Part shown: piece by piece, positions 6,535 through 16,180 of the stretch
Layout: each line of letters starts with the position of its first letter
Position numbering within the stretch: the first letter of the stretch is position 1
From: Chloroflexota bacterium
GTDB lineage: Bacteria > Chloroflexota > Limnocylindria > Limnocylindrales > CSP1-4
Length of the DNA: 16,401 bases
Reading direction: 5' to 3'
NCBI GenBank assembly: GCA_021812735.1
Contig: JAKAMV010000123.1
Location: 1 to 16,401, forward strand
Notes under the pieces: model-generated
The model's database searches: none
Seen by the model: the letters and a program-made list of their open reading frames with translations, nothing else
What the model was told of the DNA's origin: nothing
Translations under genes and position numbers: made by a program

Positions 6535-7553
6535 GCGGCCTCGACGACGACGCCCTCCGCGACATGCTGACGGGCCGGGCCGATCGCCTCTCTCCGCGCG
6601 CCGCCGCTGAGGTCATGGCCCACGTGCGGTCCGAGGTCCGCGGCCCGCGGCAGGGCGCGGCGTTCGCGGTGCTGCCGGTCCTCGCCGGTCGCTCGCCCGT
6701 GATCGGGGCCGGCTGGGCCGCCGCCGCGATGATCGCGGTCCTCGTCATGGTGATGGTGGCCAATCAGCCGCCGGCCGCCTCGCCCGCGCCCTCGGCCGCG
6801 GCCAGCCCGCCGGCCGTCGTGACGCCGTCTGCCCCGGCCCCGCCCCCCTCGACCCAGACCTCGCCCGCGCCGACGCCCGTCCGGTCCGGCTCAGCCCTCC
6901 GACCACTGCACGTCTCGCTGGCCGAGCTGCGCCTCGCGCTGCAGGACGGCTCCTTGGATGGTCGCCTCCTGCTGGTGGGCAGCACGCTCGTCGCCGACCC
7001 CGCCACGTGTCCCGCGGGCGTGACGTGCAGCCGGGACTACTCGCTGGACTTCGTTGGCCCCGTGGTGACCGATCGACGCCCCGGCCAGCCCGTGGTGCCC
7101 GCCCGGCCCGACGCCGGCTCGGCCCCGCTGTCGGGGACCTTCGTGGTCGTGCCGTACCGCGGCACCCTGATCCTGGTCGGGCGGCTGGAGGGGAGCCTGG
7201 CCAGCCCGGTGATGCCGGCCGCCGTCACCAACTCCTACCAGCCCCCGGACCCGGGCGGGTCGATCGCCCTCCAGGCGATCGAGGGGACGCTCGACCGGGA
7301 TGCCCACCTGCCCTGCACCTCCAGCGGCGACTGCTCGCCGCCGGCCATCACGTGGACCTATCCCGAGACCCAGGCCAATGGCGCCGCCGGCGGCGCGGAG
7401 CTCGTGACCCTCGACTCGCCGGCCCTGGGCATCGACCCGACGCAGCGCCGGGCCGCGGGGCCACTCCTGGTCCGCACCGGGACAGGACAGCGCCACGAGG
7501 TGGTGGCCCGCTACGACATCGGGGACTACGGGATCGTCGACGTGCCGGAGTGA
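6531..7553 (+). CDS. Putative membrane-anchored anti-sigma factor with extracytoplasmic Cys-rich sensor domain
   Basis: This encodes 340 residues from a TTG at 6531 that overlaps the sigma factor stop (TTGA). GGGAGGA 6 bases upstream strongly supports this rare start, and no ATG or GTG fits. Residues 1-57 form a cytoplasmic helical part (DDDALRDMLTGRADRLSPRAAAEVM). It lacks the His/Cys zinc motif of ZAS-type anti-sigma factors. One transmembrane helix spans about 59-78. A Pro/Ala/Ser/Thr-rich spacer follows (79-118). The outer domain (about 122-340) is strand-rich and has just four cysteines, in two close pairs: C160/C166 and C262/C268, probably disulfides. The likely role is to hold the sigma factor and release it on an envelope signal. 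Gene order and topology support this; the sequence itself does not prove it. The outer domain family is not recognised. Confidence 0.72.
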   Translation: MSGLDDDALRDMLTGRADRLSPRAAAEVMAHVRSEVRGPRQGAAFAVLPVLAGRSPVIGAGWAAAAMIAVLVMVMVANQPPAASPAPSAAASPPAVVTPSAPAPPPSTQTSPAPTPVRSGSALRPLHVSLAELRLALQDGSLDGRLLLVGSTLVADPATCPAGVTCSRDYSLDFVGPVVTDRRPGQPVVPARPDAGSAPLSGTFVVVPYRGTLILVGRLEGSLASPVMPAAVTNSYQPPDPGGSIALQAIEGTLDRDAHLPCTSSGDCSPPAITWTYPETQANGAAGGAELVTLDSPALGIDPTQRRAAGPLLVRTGTGQRHEVVARYDIGDYGIVDVPE

Positions 7554-7573
7554 CGCGCCGCCTGGCATCGAGG

Positions 7574-7610
7574 GCGTCCGGGCTCGAGCGCGTCCGGGCT
7601 CAAGCGCGTC
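7574..7610 (+). repeat. Short tandem repeat, 16-bp unit, about 2.3 copies
   Basis: The unit GCGTCCGGGCTCGAGC at 7574-7589 is followed directly by GCGTCCGGGCTCAAGC at 7590-7605, differing at one base, and then by a partial GCGTC. It lies in the 117-bp gap before pyrE, roughly 50-80 bases upstream of its -10 candidate, so it could be a direct-repeat operator. It could equally be a slippage product. Confidence 0.6.
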
Positions 7611-7655
7611 GCCGCCTTCGTGCGAGGGGCTGGCGGCACGGGCGCTGCCGCGGTC

Positions 7656-7661
7656 TAGAAT
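7656..7661 (+). promoter_or_regulatory. Candidate -10 element (TAGAAT) for pyrE
   Basis: TAGAAT ends 9 bases before the pyrE ATG at 7671, and the bases between are only C and G. Transcription would start at or just before the ATG, so the message would be leaderless or nearly so. No Shine-Dalgarno sequence is present. No good -35 box is seen. Confidence 0.5.
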
Positions 7662-7670
7662 CGCCCCGCC

Positions 7671-8357
7671 ATGACCACCCTCCGACGAACCCTCGACGAG
7701 GCCACCCGCCACGCCATCGCTGCCCGCACCGAGGCCCTGTTCCGCGCCAGCGGCGCGCTGCGCGAGGGCCACTTCGCCCTCAAGAGCGGCCGCCACAGCG
7801 ACGCCTACCTGGAGAAGTTCGCCGTGCTCCAGGACCCGGCCGCCACCAGCGAGCTGTGCGGCTTCTGGGCGGCGGGCATCCGCGACCGCGACGGCACCCC
7901 GATGGTGGACCTCGTCGCCGGGCCGACCACCGGCGGGGTGATGCTCGCGTTCGAGACGGGTCGCCAGCTGGGCACTCGGGCGATCTTCGCCGAGGAGGTG
8001 GCCGGCGAGCCCGGCGAGAGCCCGCGCCGCGAGTTCCGCCGCGGCTTCACGATCGCCCCCGGCCAGCGCGTCCTGCTGGTGGACGACATCCTGACAACAG
8101 GCGGCTCGCTGCTGGCGATGATCCCGGCGGTGGAGGCGATGGGCGGCGAGATCATCGAGTGCGCTGTGATCGTGGACCGCTCGGGCGGCACCGCCGTCCT
8201 GACCTCGCCGACCACCGGCCGCGTCTACCCGCTCCGCTCGCTGTGGGCGCTGGAGCTGCCGACGTACGAGCCCGGTGCCGCCACCTGCCCGCGCTGCGCC
8301 GCGGGCGAGCCCGCCGTCAAGCCCGGCTCGAGCGGGACCGGGCTGGCCCCGGCCTGA
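7671..8357 (+). CDS. pyrE: Orotate phosphoribosyltransferase
   Basis: PyrE joins orotate to PRPP to give OMP, the step after dihydroorotate oxidation. The 228-residue product has the PRTase fold. FALKSGRHSDAYLEKF (35-50) matches the family's LxSGxxSxxY region, VAGPTTGGV (82-90) is the conserved loop, and RVLLVDDILTTGGS (133-146) is the PRPP-binding motif with its two acidic residues. The C-terminal part TYEPGAATCPRCAAGEPAVKP includes a CxxC (C206, C209), typical of one PyrE subgroup. The ATG at 7671 is preceded by TAGAAT and no ribosome site. It stands alone, separated from pyrK-pyrD by the sigma/anti-sigma pair, and faces the lipoprotein gene tail to tail across 47 bp. Confidence 0.92.
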   Translation: MTTLRRTLDEATRHAIAARTEALFRASGALREGHFALKSGRHSDAYLEKFAVLQDPAATSELCGFWAAGIRDRDGTPMVDLVAGPTTGGVMLAFETGRQLGTRAIFAEEVAGEPGESPRREFRRGFTIAPGQRVLLVDDILTTGGSLLAMIPAVEAMGGEIIECAVIVDRSGGTAVLTSPTTGRVYPLRSLWALELPTYEPGAATCPRCAAGEPAVKPGSSGTGLAPA

Positions 8358-8385
8358 CCGGAGCTCCCGGCAGCGTCCCGGATGC

Positions 8386-8401
8386 CCGGGCCGCGCCCCG
8401 G
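8386..8401. terminator. Possible hairpin between convergent genes
   Basis: CCGGG at 8386-8390 and CCCGG at 8397-8401 can pair around a 6-base loop, in the 47-bp gap between the ends of pyrE and the convergent lipoprotein gene. There is no T-tract, and GC-only stems arise easily here by chance. Position is the main support. Confidence 0.2.
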
Positions 8402-8404
8402 AGG

Positions 8405-9367
8405 CTACGACGCGGCGATCTTGGCGATCACGTCGGAGAGCTCCTGGGCCGTGATGATCCCCTCGTAGGAGCCCTGGACGACGCCGTTGCGGTCCACCGC
8501 GAAGATCCACGGCTCGGTGGGCAGGCCCCACGCATTGGACACGTCGGTGGGGATCAGGTTGTTCTGGGCGTCGAGCACCGGCTGGAGCCGGCCGTCGCTG
8601 AACGTGAGCTTGTACGGCTCCACGTTGATGAACGCAACCGACGCGGGCGCCGTCGCCGCGGCCGCCTTGACCTGGTCGAGCGTCGGGCCGCACTGCGCGC
8701 TGCGGCAGAACGCCGGGGTGGCGAACACCAGGATGAACGGCGTGTGCCGGGCGAGCGCCGTGTCGACGGAGACCTGGTAGAAGGCCGGGTCTGGGCTCGT
8801 GTCCGACGAGAGCTCGCGGATGTCGCCGCCGACATCGGACAGGGTGGGGGTCCTGGTGTCGGGCGCCCTGTCGCCCACCGAGATCACCGTCGGTTTCAGC
8901 AGCACCGTGAACGGGACGCCGATCGCCTCGGGCTGGCCGCCCTTGGGCGTGACGTTGAACACCGCCGTCCACTGCCCGGCGGCCGGGAACGCGGCGTGGG
9001 CGATGTACTCGCCTCGGGAGCCCTCGATCGCCCACACGAACTCGCCCTGGACCGGACTGGTGGGCTGTGTGGTGCCCGGCGCGATGAACGAGATCGTGGC
9101 GGGCACGTCCGGCGAGCCGATGGGCAGGCCGCTGGCGGGGTCGACGAACGAGAACACCACGCGGTTCTCGCCCACCGCCAGCTGCGAGCTGATGATGACC
9201 GGCGTGACCGACGCGGTCGCGGCGGTGGCCTCCCCGCCCGTGCCGCCGCCGGCGCCAGCGGACACCGGTGCCTGGGACACGACGACGAAGCCGCCCTGGT
9301 CGACCGGCTTGCACGCGGCGGCGGAGAGGGCCACGACAGCCAGCAGGGCGAGCGGGAGGCGGCGCAT
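8405..9367 (-). CDS. Thioredoxin-fold lipoprotein
   Basis: This encodes 320 residues from an ATG at 9367. The signal peptide MRRLPLALLAVVALSAAAC has a lipobox-like end with Cys19, so the protein is probably lipid-anchored outside the membrane. A Gly/Ala-rich stretch leads to a beta-sandwich-like region (about 55-160) with VVFSFVDPASGLPIGSPD (70-87). From about 165 there is a thioredoxin-like domain: PFILVFATPAFCRSAQCGP (210-228) with C221-x4-C226, a spacing wider than thioredoxin's CxxC, and a cis-Pro-type loop LPTEPW (282-287) before a central strand. Related proteins are known as thioredoxin or SCO-like periplasmic proteins. It is divergent from the ctaA-ctaB fusion (105 bp), so a role in cytochrome oxidase assembly or copper-site thiol reduction is reasonable inference. 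A TAGGCT element 6 bases before the ATG suggests leaderless transcription. Confidence 0.85.
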   Translation of the reverse strand: MRRLPLALLAVVALSAAACKPVDQGGFVVVSQAPVSAGAGGGTGGEATAATASVTPVIISSQLAVGENRVVFSFVDPASGLPIGSPDVPATISFIAPGTTQPTSPVQGEFVWAIEGSRGEYIAHAAFPAAGQWTAVFNVTPKGGQPEAIGVPFTVLLKPTVISVGDRAPDTRTPTLSDVGGDIRELSSDTSPDPAFYQVSVDTALARHTPFILVFATPAFCRSAQCGPTLDQVKAAAATAPASVAFINVEPYKLTFSDGRLQPVLDAQNNLIPTDVSNAWGLPTEPWIFAVDRNGVVQGSYEGIITAQELSDVIAKIAAS

Positions 9368-9373
9368 CGGTTG

Positions 9374-9379
9374 AGCCTA
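9374..9379 (-). promoter_or_regulatory. Candidate -10 element (TAGGCT) for the thioredoxin-fold lipoprotein
   Basis: On the minus strand TAGGCT lies 6 bases before the ATG at 9367, with no Shine-Dalgarno sequence. It is back to back with the TAGAAT at 9417-9422 that serves the divergent gene. Confidence 0.45.
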
Positions 9380-9416
9380 GCGCCGACGCCCGCAATGCGC
9401 TCTCGGGCAGGCTGCG

Positions 9417-9422
9417 TAGAAT
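9417..9422 (+). promoter_or_regulatory. Candidate -10 element (TAGAAT) for the ctaA-ctaB fusion
   Basis: TAGAAT at 9417-9422 lies 50 bases before the GTG at 9473 (35 before the TTG at 9458). Unlike the other sites in this window, it would give a transcript with a leader of about 30-45 bases. The ATG that overlaps it opens a different reading frame and is not the gene start. Confidence 0.4.
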
Positions 9423-9472
9423 GAGCGGCACTCACCCCCTGAACGCCCCGCCCGAGGTTGCTGCACCCCGCC

Positions 9473-11353
<1,881 letters not shown>

Positions 11354-11537
11354 CCGCGTTCGCCTGACGGCGCCGTCGTCGGCCGGCCCGCGGCCGCCCG
11401 GGCTGCGCCTGGCGCAGACACTCGAGGCAACGCCGGCGCCGAGGCGGGGGCGGCGACCCGGGCGGCGATCCGCGCTGCGAGAGCGCCCCCTTGCTGCTGC
11501 GTGCGTGCACGGTCGCACTCCGGCGGCCATCCTGTGT

Positions 11538-11543
11538 CACGAT
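11538..11543 (+). promoter_or_regulatory. Weak candidate -10 element (CACGAT, after TGT) for the MBL-fold gene
   Basis: CACGAT is preceded by TGT, as in extended -10 sites, and ends 6 bases before the ATG at 11550. This is the same spacing as at other leaderless candidates in the window. It matches the consensus at only three of six positions. Confidence 0.25.
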
Positions 11544-11549
11544 CCCGCC

Positions 11550-13106
11550 ATGGAGCTGACATTCCTCGGCGGTGCCCGGACCGTGACCGGCTCCCGCCAT
11601 CTTGTCGACACGGGCAGCGCCAAGGTGCTCATCGACTGCGGGATGTTCCAGGGAGGCCCGGCGGAGGGCGTGCGCAACCGGGTGCCTCTGGGCGTCGACC
11701 CGGCCAGCCTGGACGCGGTCGTCCTCACCCACGCGCACCTTGACCACTGCGGCCTCCTCCCGCTGCTCGTCCGCGAGGGGTTCCGCGGTCGCATCGTCTG
11801 CACCGCGGCCACCGCCGAGCTCGCGCGCCTGGTCCTGCTGGACTCCGCCAAGCTGCAGGAGGAGTTCGCCAGGCGGGAGGTCCGCCGCGAACGCCGCCAC
11901 CCTGACCGCGCGGCGGCCGAGGAGCGGCACGAGGAGCAGCTGTTCGAGCAGGCCGTGGAGCTGGCGGCCGAGGGCGCGGCCAGTCCGGGCGGGCCGGACC
12001 CGGAGGACATGCTTCGCGCTGCCGGCCCCGAGGTGGCGCTCGACTTCGACGAGCCCCTGTACACCGAGGACGACGCCGAGGCGGCGCTGCCCCACTTCCG
12101 GACCGTCCCCTACGGCACCGAGACCGAGGTGGCCCAGGGGATGCACGTCACGCTGCTCGACGCCGGGCACATCCTGGGCTCGGGCATGGTCCGGATGCGC
12201 CTTGCGCGGCCGGCGGGCGGCCGGGACACGGTGGTGGTCTTCTCGGGCGACCTCGGCCGGCCCGGCACGCCCATCCTGCGCGATCCCACGCCGCTCGACG
12301 CGGCCGACTTCGTGGTCTGCGAGAGCACCTACGGTGGGCGCGAGCACGAGGCCGCGGCGCAGTCGATCGAGACCCTCGCAAGCGCCGTGCGCGACACCGC
12401 CGCCCGCAAGGGCGTGCTGCTGATCCCGTCGTTCGCCATCGGGCGGACCCAGGAGCTGGTGTGGGAGCTGCACCGGCTGGTGGACGCAGGGCGGATCCCG
12501 CAGCTCCCGGTGTACCTCGACTCGCCCATGGCCAAGTCGGCGTCGGACATCTACCGCAGCCACCCCGAGGCGTACGACGAGGAGACCGCCGCCCTGCTCC
12601 GCGCCCACGAGGCGCCGCTCGACTACCCCGGACAGCACGTCGTGCGCAACGTGCAGGAGTCCGAGCGGATCGAGCGGACCCCGCCGCCGTACGTGGTGAT
12701 CGCGTCCAACGGGATGCTCACCGGCGGCCGCTCGGTGGGCCACGCCTCTCGGCTGCTCGACGACCCGGCGGCGACGATCCTGTTCGTCGGCTACCAGGGG
12801 GAGGGCACGCTGGGCGGTCACCTGGTCCGCGGCGCGGAGAGCGCCCGGATCGACGGCCGCGAGCTGCCGGTGCGGGCGACCATCCGCACCCTCGACGGCT
12901 TCTCGGCGCACTCGGACGAGCCGGAGCTCCTCGCCTGGCTCGGCGGCTTCATCCGCGGCCGCAAGCCCGGCGATCCCGGTGTCCCGTCCCACGTCTACCT
13001 CGTGCACGGCGACCCGCCGGCGCAGGAGGCGCTGGCGCCGAAGGTGGCCGCGATGGGCCTGGCGGTGGACGTCCCGGCCTGGGCCCAGACGGTGTCGCTC
13101 GACTAG
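11550..13106 (+). CDS. MBL-fold beta-CASP ribonuclease (CPSF73/YSH1-like)
   Basis: This encodes 518 residues from an ATG at 11550, where the family's opening MELTFLGGARTVTGSRHLV begins. The metallo-beta-lactamase motifs are THAHLDH (60-66), DAGHILGS with H207, and FSGDLGR with D234. The beta-CASP part follows: ESTYGGREH (258-266), then IPSFAIGRTQELVWEL (292-307), SNGMLTGG (386-393), and the final GFSAHSD with H454 and LVHG (484-487). These are the zinc ligands and the CASP motifs of RNA-processing nucleases related to eukaryotic CPSF73; bacterial members are often annotated as RNA exonuclease or MBL-fold hydrolase. A charged helical insert (about 100-180) sits between MBL motifs 2 and 3, as is usual in this group. 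It lacks the layout of RNase J. It is a single-gene unit, cytoplasmic, probably acting on RNA. RNA substrate unknown. Confidence 0.9.
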   Translation: MELTFLGGARTVTGSRHLVDTGSAKVLIDCGMFQGGPAEGVRNRVPLGVDPASLDAVVLTHAHLDHCGLLPLLVREGFRGRIVCTAATAELARLVLLDSAKLQEEFARREVRRERRHPDRAAAEERHEEQLFEQAVELAAEGAASPGGPDPEDMLRAAGPEVALDFDEPLYTEDDAEAALPHFRTVPYGTETEVAQGMHVTLLDAGHILGSGMVRMRLARPAGGRDTVVVFSGDLGRPGTPILRDPTPLDAADFVVCESTYGGREHEAAAQSIETLASAVRDTAARKGVLLIPSFAIGRTQELVWELHRLVDAGRIPQLPVYLDSPMAKSASDIYRSHPEAYDEETAALLRAHEAPLDYPGQHVVRNVQESERIERTPPPYVVIASNGMLTGGRSVGHASRLLDDPAATILFVGYQGEGTLGGHLVRGAESARIDGRELPVRATIRTLDGFSAHSDEPELLAWLGGFIRGRKPGDPGVPSHVYLVHGDPPAQEALAPKVAAMGLAVDVPAWAQTVSLD

Positions 13107-13121
13107 GACCCAGGCGGGTCC
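13106..13121 (+). terminator. Possible hairpin at the end of the MBL-fold gene
   Basis: GGACCC (13106-13111) and GGGTCC (13116-13121) form a perfect 6-bp stem with a 4-base loop starting at the last base of the stop codon. There is no T-run after it, so any intrinsic termination would be weak. Confidence 0.3.
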
Positions 13122-13204
13122 CACCCCACGCCCCGCCACGCCCGCCCACGGTCGCTGGCAGGCCCTGCCTGCGCGGCCGCCCGCTTGAAACGGGCGATCC
13201 CCGG

Positions 13205-13210
13205 TATCGT
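13205..13210 (+). promoter_or_regulatory. Candidate -10 element (TATCGT) for the membrane protein gene
   Basis: TATCGT ends 8 bases before the GTG at 13219. A TTGAAA lies upstream at 13185-13190, but the 14-base gap is short for a -35 box. That TTGAAA forms most of the loop of a 6-bp GC hairpin (13178-13196), which could affect access to it. The TTG at 13210 overlaps this element, so it is unlikely to be the start. Confidence 0.45.
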
Positions 13211-13218
13211 TGGGGATC

Positions 13219-14013
13219 GTGCTGCTGCTGCTCAAGCTCACCCTGACCCCCCTCCTGATCGGCGGGGCGAGCCTTGCCGCTCGGCGCTGGGGCCCCGCCA
13301 TCGCGGGCTGGATCGTCGCGCTCCCGCTGACCTCGGGACCCGTCCTGTTCTTCGTGGCCCTCGACCACGGGCGGGCCTTCGCGGCCGACGCCGCCGTGGG
13401 CACCACGCTCGGGCTCGGCGCGATCGTCGCGTACAGCCTCGGGTTCGCCGCCGCGTCGACCCGCGGACCGGCCGTCGCCCTCGCGGCCGCGACGGCCGCC
13501 TACGTGGTGGCGGGCTTCGCGCTCCAGGCCGCCGCCGGCTGGCCGTACCTGCTGCTGGCGGCGCTGGTCGCCGCGTCCATCCTGGTCACCCTCCGCGTGC
13601 TGCCGCCGTCGACGGGCGGGCCGTCGTCCCGGCGCCAGCCGCGATGGGACCTTCCGGCTCGGATCGTCGTGGGCACGGTCCTCGTGGTGGGCCTGACCAC
13701 CATCGCGCCGGTGCTGGGCCCCACGGTGTCGGGGATCGTGACCACGTTCCCGGTCTACGTGTCGGTGCTGACCGTGTTCGCGTTCCTGAGCGACGGCCGA
13801 CCGGCCGCGATGGGCGTCCTCCGCGGGGCGCTGATCGGCCTGCCCGGGACGGTGGCGTTCTACATCCCGATCCACTTCCTCGTCGTCGGCCCGGGCGTCG
13901 CGCCCGCCTTCGCGCTCTCGATCGCGGTGACGTCGGCGATCGGGGTCGTGGCCCTGCCGCAGGCCCGCGGGCGCTCCAGGACGGCCGAGGAGCTCGAGCC
14001 GGAGCTGGTCTGA
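13219..14013 (+). CDS. Multi-pass membrane protein with two similar halves, unknown function
   Basis: From a GTG at 13219 this encodes 264 residues and probably eight helices. The first half has [18 protein letters not shown] (24-41) followed by [22 protein letters not shown] (44-65). The second half repeats the pattern: [18 protein letters not shown] (166-183), then [21 protein letters not shown] (187-207). So a four-helix unit seems to be duplicated, as in many small transporters. The halves are joined by a hydrophilic stretch (about 128-147). The C-terminus is charged ([14 protein letters not shown]). A TTG at 13210 would add three residues but falls within the putative -10 element. I cannot name the family; the two-unit layout suggests a transporter or permease (inference). 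It is followed by 197 bp before the OTC gene, so it is probably transcribed separately. Confidence 0.75.
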   Translation: MLLLLKLTLTPLLIGGASLAARRWGPAIAGWIVALPLTSGPVLFFVALDHGRAFAADAAVGTTLGLGAIVAYSLGFAAASTRGPAVALAAATAAYVVAGFALQAAAGWPYLLLAALVAASILVTLRVLPPSTGGPSSRRQPRWDLPARIVVGTVLVVGLTTIAPVLGPTVSGIVTTFPVYVSVLTVFAFLSDGRPAAMGVLRGALIGLPGTVAFYIPIHFLVVGPGVAPAFALSIAVTSAIGVVALPQARGRSRTAEELEPELV

Positions 14014-14210
14014 GCCGTCCCGCCCGGAGGACGCGGCGCGGCGCGCTGGGGCCTTCGTGCCGTCGGCCCGTCCCGCCCGCCCGCAACGGGCCGCCCGGAC
14101 CGTGACACGCCGACCGGCCGCGTCCACATTCGGGGCCGAACCACCGCGGGTTGCCGCCACGGCGCGCCCGCGGCATCCGCGTTGGCTGTGGCACGCTCCG
14201 GAGTCCGGCG

Positions 14211-15236
14211 ATGGACCACGACCACCCGTCCCCGCTTGCGGGCCGCTCGTTCCTCACGCTGCGCGACTACTCCGCGGACGAGATCGAGTACCTGCTGACG
14301 CTCGCGGCCGCACTCAAGGTCGAGAAGCGCGAGCGCCGGGAGGTGCGCCGGCTCGCGGGCCGGTCGATCGCGCTCATCTTCGAGAAGGACTCGACGCGCA
14401 CCCGGATCGGGTTCGAGGTTGCGGCGTACGACCAGGGCATGCACGTTACGTACTTCGGCCCGTCCGGCAGCCACATCGGCAAGAAGGAGTCGGTCAAGGA
14501 CACCGCGCGCGTCCTCGGCCGCGTCTACGACGCGATCGAGTTCCGCGGCTTCCACCAGGCCGATGTCGAGACGCTGGCGCGCCACGCCGGCGTGCCGGTC
14601 TACAACGGGCTCACCGACGAGGACCACCCGACCCAGATCCTGGCCGACCTGCTCACGATCCGCGAGCGCGTCATGAAGCCGCTGGACGGCGTCTCGGTGG
14701 CGTACGTGGGCGACGCGCACAGCAACATGGGCGACGAGTGGCTGCTCGGCGCCGCCACGATGGGCATGGACCTGCGGATCGTCGCCCCGCTCGCCGTGCG
14801 GCCGCGCGACGACTTCCTCCAGCCGGCGCTCGAGATCGCGGAGCGGAGCGGCGCGCGGATCACGGTCACCGAGGACATCGCCGAGGGCGTGCGCGGCGCC
14901 GACGTGATCTACACGGACGTCTGGGTGTCCATGGGCGAGCCCGCGTCTGTGTGGGACGAGCGCATCGCGATGCTCCGCCCGTATCAGGTGGACGCGGCGA
15001 TGCTCGAGGCGACGGGCAACCCGGACGTCAAGTTCATGCACTGCCTGCCGGCGTTCCACGACCTCGAGACCGAGGTCGGCCGCAAGATGCACGAGCGCTA
15101 CGGCATCGCGGCGCTGGAGGTCGCCGACGAGGTGTTCGAATCGCCGGCGTCGATCGTGTTCGACCAGGCCGAGAACCGGATGCACACGATCAAGGCCGTG
15201 CTGGTGGCGACGCTGGCGCGGCCGATGGATGCGTGA
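14211..15236 (+). CDS. arcB: Ornithine carbamoyltransferase, catabolic-type features
   Basis: This enzyme interconverts ornithine plus carbamoyl phosphate with citrulline. The 341-residue product carries the carbamoyl-phosphate site STRTR (61-65), HPTQ (139-142), the ornithine loop WVSMGE (238-243) and the catalytic HCLPAFH (277-283). The extended loop [20 protein letters not shown] (81-100) and the C-terminal [15 protein letters not shown] (321-335) resemble ArcB of the arginine deiminase pathway more than biosynthetic ArgF (recollection of family patterns). The ATG at 14211 has GGAG 7 bases upstream, one of the clearer ribosome sites here. The stop codon shares one base with the ATG of carbamate kinase (TGATG), so the two are coupled. 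That pairing supports a catabolic direction making carbamoyl phosphate. The 197 bp upstream shows no promoter I can name. An anabolic role remains possible if no deiminase exists. Confidence 0.92.
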   Translation: MDHDHPSPLAGRSFLTLRDYSADEIEYLLTLAAALKVEKRERREVRRLAGRSIALIFEKDSTRTRIGFEVAAYDQGMHVTYFGPSGSHIGKKESVKDTARVLGRVYDAIEFRGFHQADVETLARHAGVPVYNGLTDEDHPTQILADLLTIRERVMKPLDGVSVAYVGDAHSNMGDEWLLGAATMGMDLRIVAPLAVRPRDDFLQPALEIAERSGARITVTEDIAEGVRGADVIYTDVWVSMGEPASVWDERIAMLRPYQVDAAMLEATGNPDVKFMHCLPAFHDLETEVGRKMHERYGIAALEVADEVFESPASIVFDQAENRMHTIKAVLVATLARPMDA

Positions 15237-16180
15237 TGCGCGTCGTGGCCGCCCTGGGCGGCAACGCGCTCCTGCGGCGGGGCCAGCCGCTGACCGCGGA
15301 GAACCAGCGCGAGAACGTGGCGGTCGCCGCCCGCGCCCTCCTCCCGATCGCGCTCGAGCACGACCTGGTGCTGACCCACGGCAACGGTCCGCAGGTGGGG
15401 CTGCTGGCGCTCCAGAACGCCGCCTACCGGCCCGACGAGACATACCCGCTCGACATCCTCGACGCCGAGAGCGAGGGCATGATCGGCTACCTGCTGGAGC
15501 AGGAGCTCGGCAACCTGCTGCCCGGCCGGCGTCTCGCCACGCTGCTGACCCGCATCGAGGTCGCCCGCGACGACCCGGCGTTCGTGCACCCGACCAAGCC
15601 CATCGGTCCTGTGTACGAGCGCGAGGAGGCCGAGCGCCTGGCGGCCGAGCGCGACTGGACCGTCGCCCCCGACGGGACGAAGTGGCGCCGGGTGGTGCCC
15701 TCGCCCGAGCCGCGCCGGATCCTGGAGCTCGGCGTCATCGAGCGGCTGGTGGCGGACGGCACGCTCGTGATCTGCGCGGGCGGCGGCGGCATTCCGGTGG
15801 TCGCGGGGCACGGCGGCTACGGCGGCGTCGAGGCGGTGATCGACAAGGACCTCGCGGGCGCGCTGCTCGCCCGGTCGCTCCACGCCGACGCGTTCCTGAT
15901 GCTGACCGACGTGGACGCCGCATACGCGGGCTGGGGCACCCCGCAGGCCGCCCCCATCCGGCGGGTAGCGCCCGAGGATCTCGACCCGAGGCAGTTCGCC
16001 GCCGGCTCGATGGGGCCCAAGGTGGCGGCTGCGAAGCGGTTCGCCGAGACCGACGGCGGGTTCGCGGTCATCGGCCAGCTGGCCGATGCCGCCCGGATGC
16101 TGGCCGGCGAGGCGGGGACGCTCATCGTCCCGGCCCGTAAGCCGCTCCGCCCGGACGACGGGGTGCCGGCGGCTCGGTAG
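15236..16180 (+). CDS. arcC: Carbamate kinase
   Basis: Carbamate kinase converts carbamoyl phosphate and ADP into ATP, carbamate (then ammonia and CO2). The 314-residue product shows the amino-acid-kinase motifs of the family: [11 protein letters not shown] near the start (3-13), [14 protein letters not shown] (46-59), PTKPIGPVY (119-127), [10 protein letters not shown] (180-189), [12 protein letters not shown] (201-212), LTDVDAAY (223-230) and the end motif [16 protein letters not shown] (254-269). Length is normal for the family. The start ATG shares a base with the OTC stop (TGATG), and no strong ribosome site of its own is seen, so translation is probably coupled. No arginine deiminase or arginine/ornithine antiporter follows in the remaining 221 bases. 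Confidence 0.94.
   Translation: MRVVAALGGNALLRRGQPLTAENQRENVAVAARALLPIALEHDLVLTHGNGPQVGLLALQNAAYRPDETYPLDILDAESEGMIGYLLEQELGNLLPGRRLATLLTRIEVARDDPAFVHPTKPIGPVYEREEAERLAAERDWTVAPDGTKWRRVVPSPEPRRILELGVIERLVADGTLVICAGGGGIPVVAGHGGYGGVEAVIDKDLAGALLARSLHADAFLMLTDVDAAYAGWGTPQAAPIRRVAPEDLDPRQFAAGSMGPKVAAAKRFAETDGGFAVIGQLADAARMLAGEAGTLIVPARKPLRPDDGVPAAR

Noticed and set aside
6542..6780. Zinc-binding anti-sigma (ZAS) motif in the sigma-linked protein
   Set aside because: The cytoplasmic part (residues 1-57) has a single His and no Cys, so the HxxxCxxC motif is absent. The protein is called anti-sigma from position and topology only.
6891..9431. Minus-strand open frame of 846 codons across the anti-sigma, pyrE and lipoprotein region
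   Set aside because: It crosses genes on both strands, including the convergent lipoprotein gene in another frame, and has no recognisable motif.
9421..9472. ATG at 9421 as start of the heme A synthase gene
   Set aside because: It opens a different frame that gives an Arg/Gly/Pro-rich product. In the correct frame a TGA at 9440 blocks any start before 9458.
11366..11377. Perfect 12-bp palindrome GACGGCGCCGTC after ctaA-ctaB
   Set aside because: It is GC-only in its core, has no T-tract and is not repeated elsewhere in the window. Such palindromes are likely by chance at this base composition.
15130..15145. GTTCGAATCGCC resembling a tRNA T-arm
   Set aside because: It lies inside the OTC coding sequence, and no matching acceptor, D-arm or anticodon structure is present around it.
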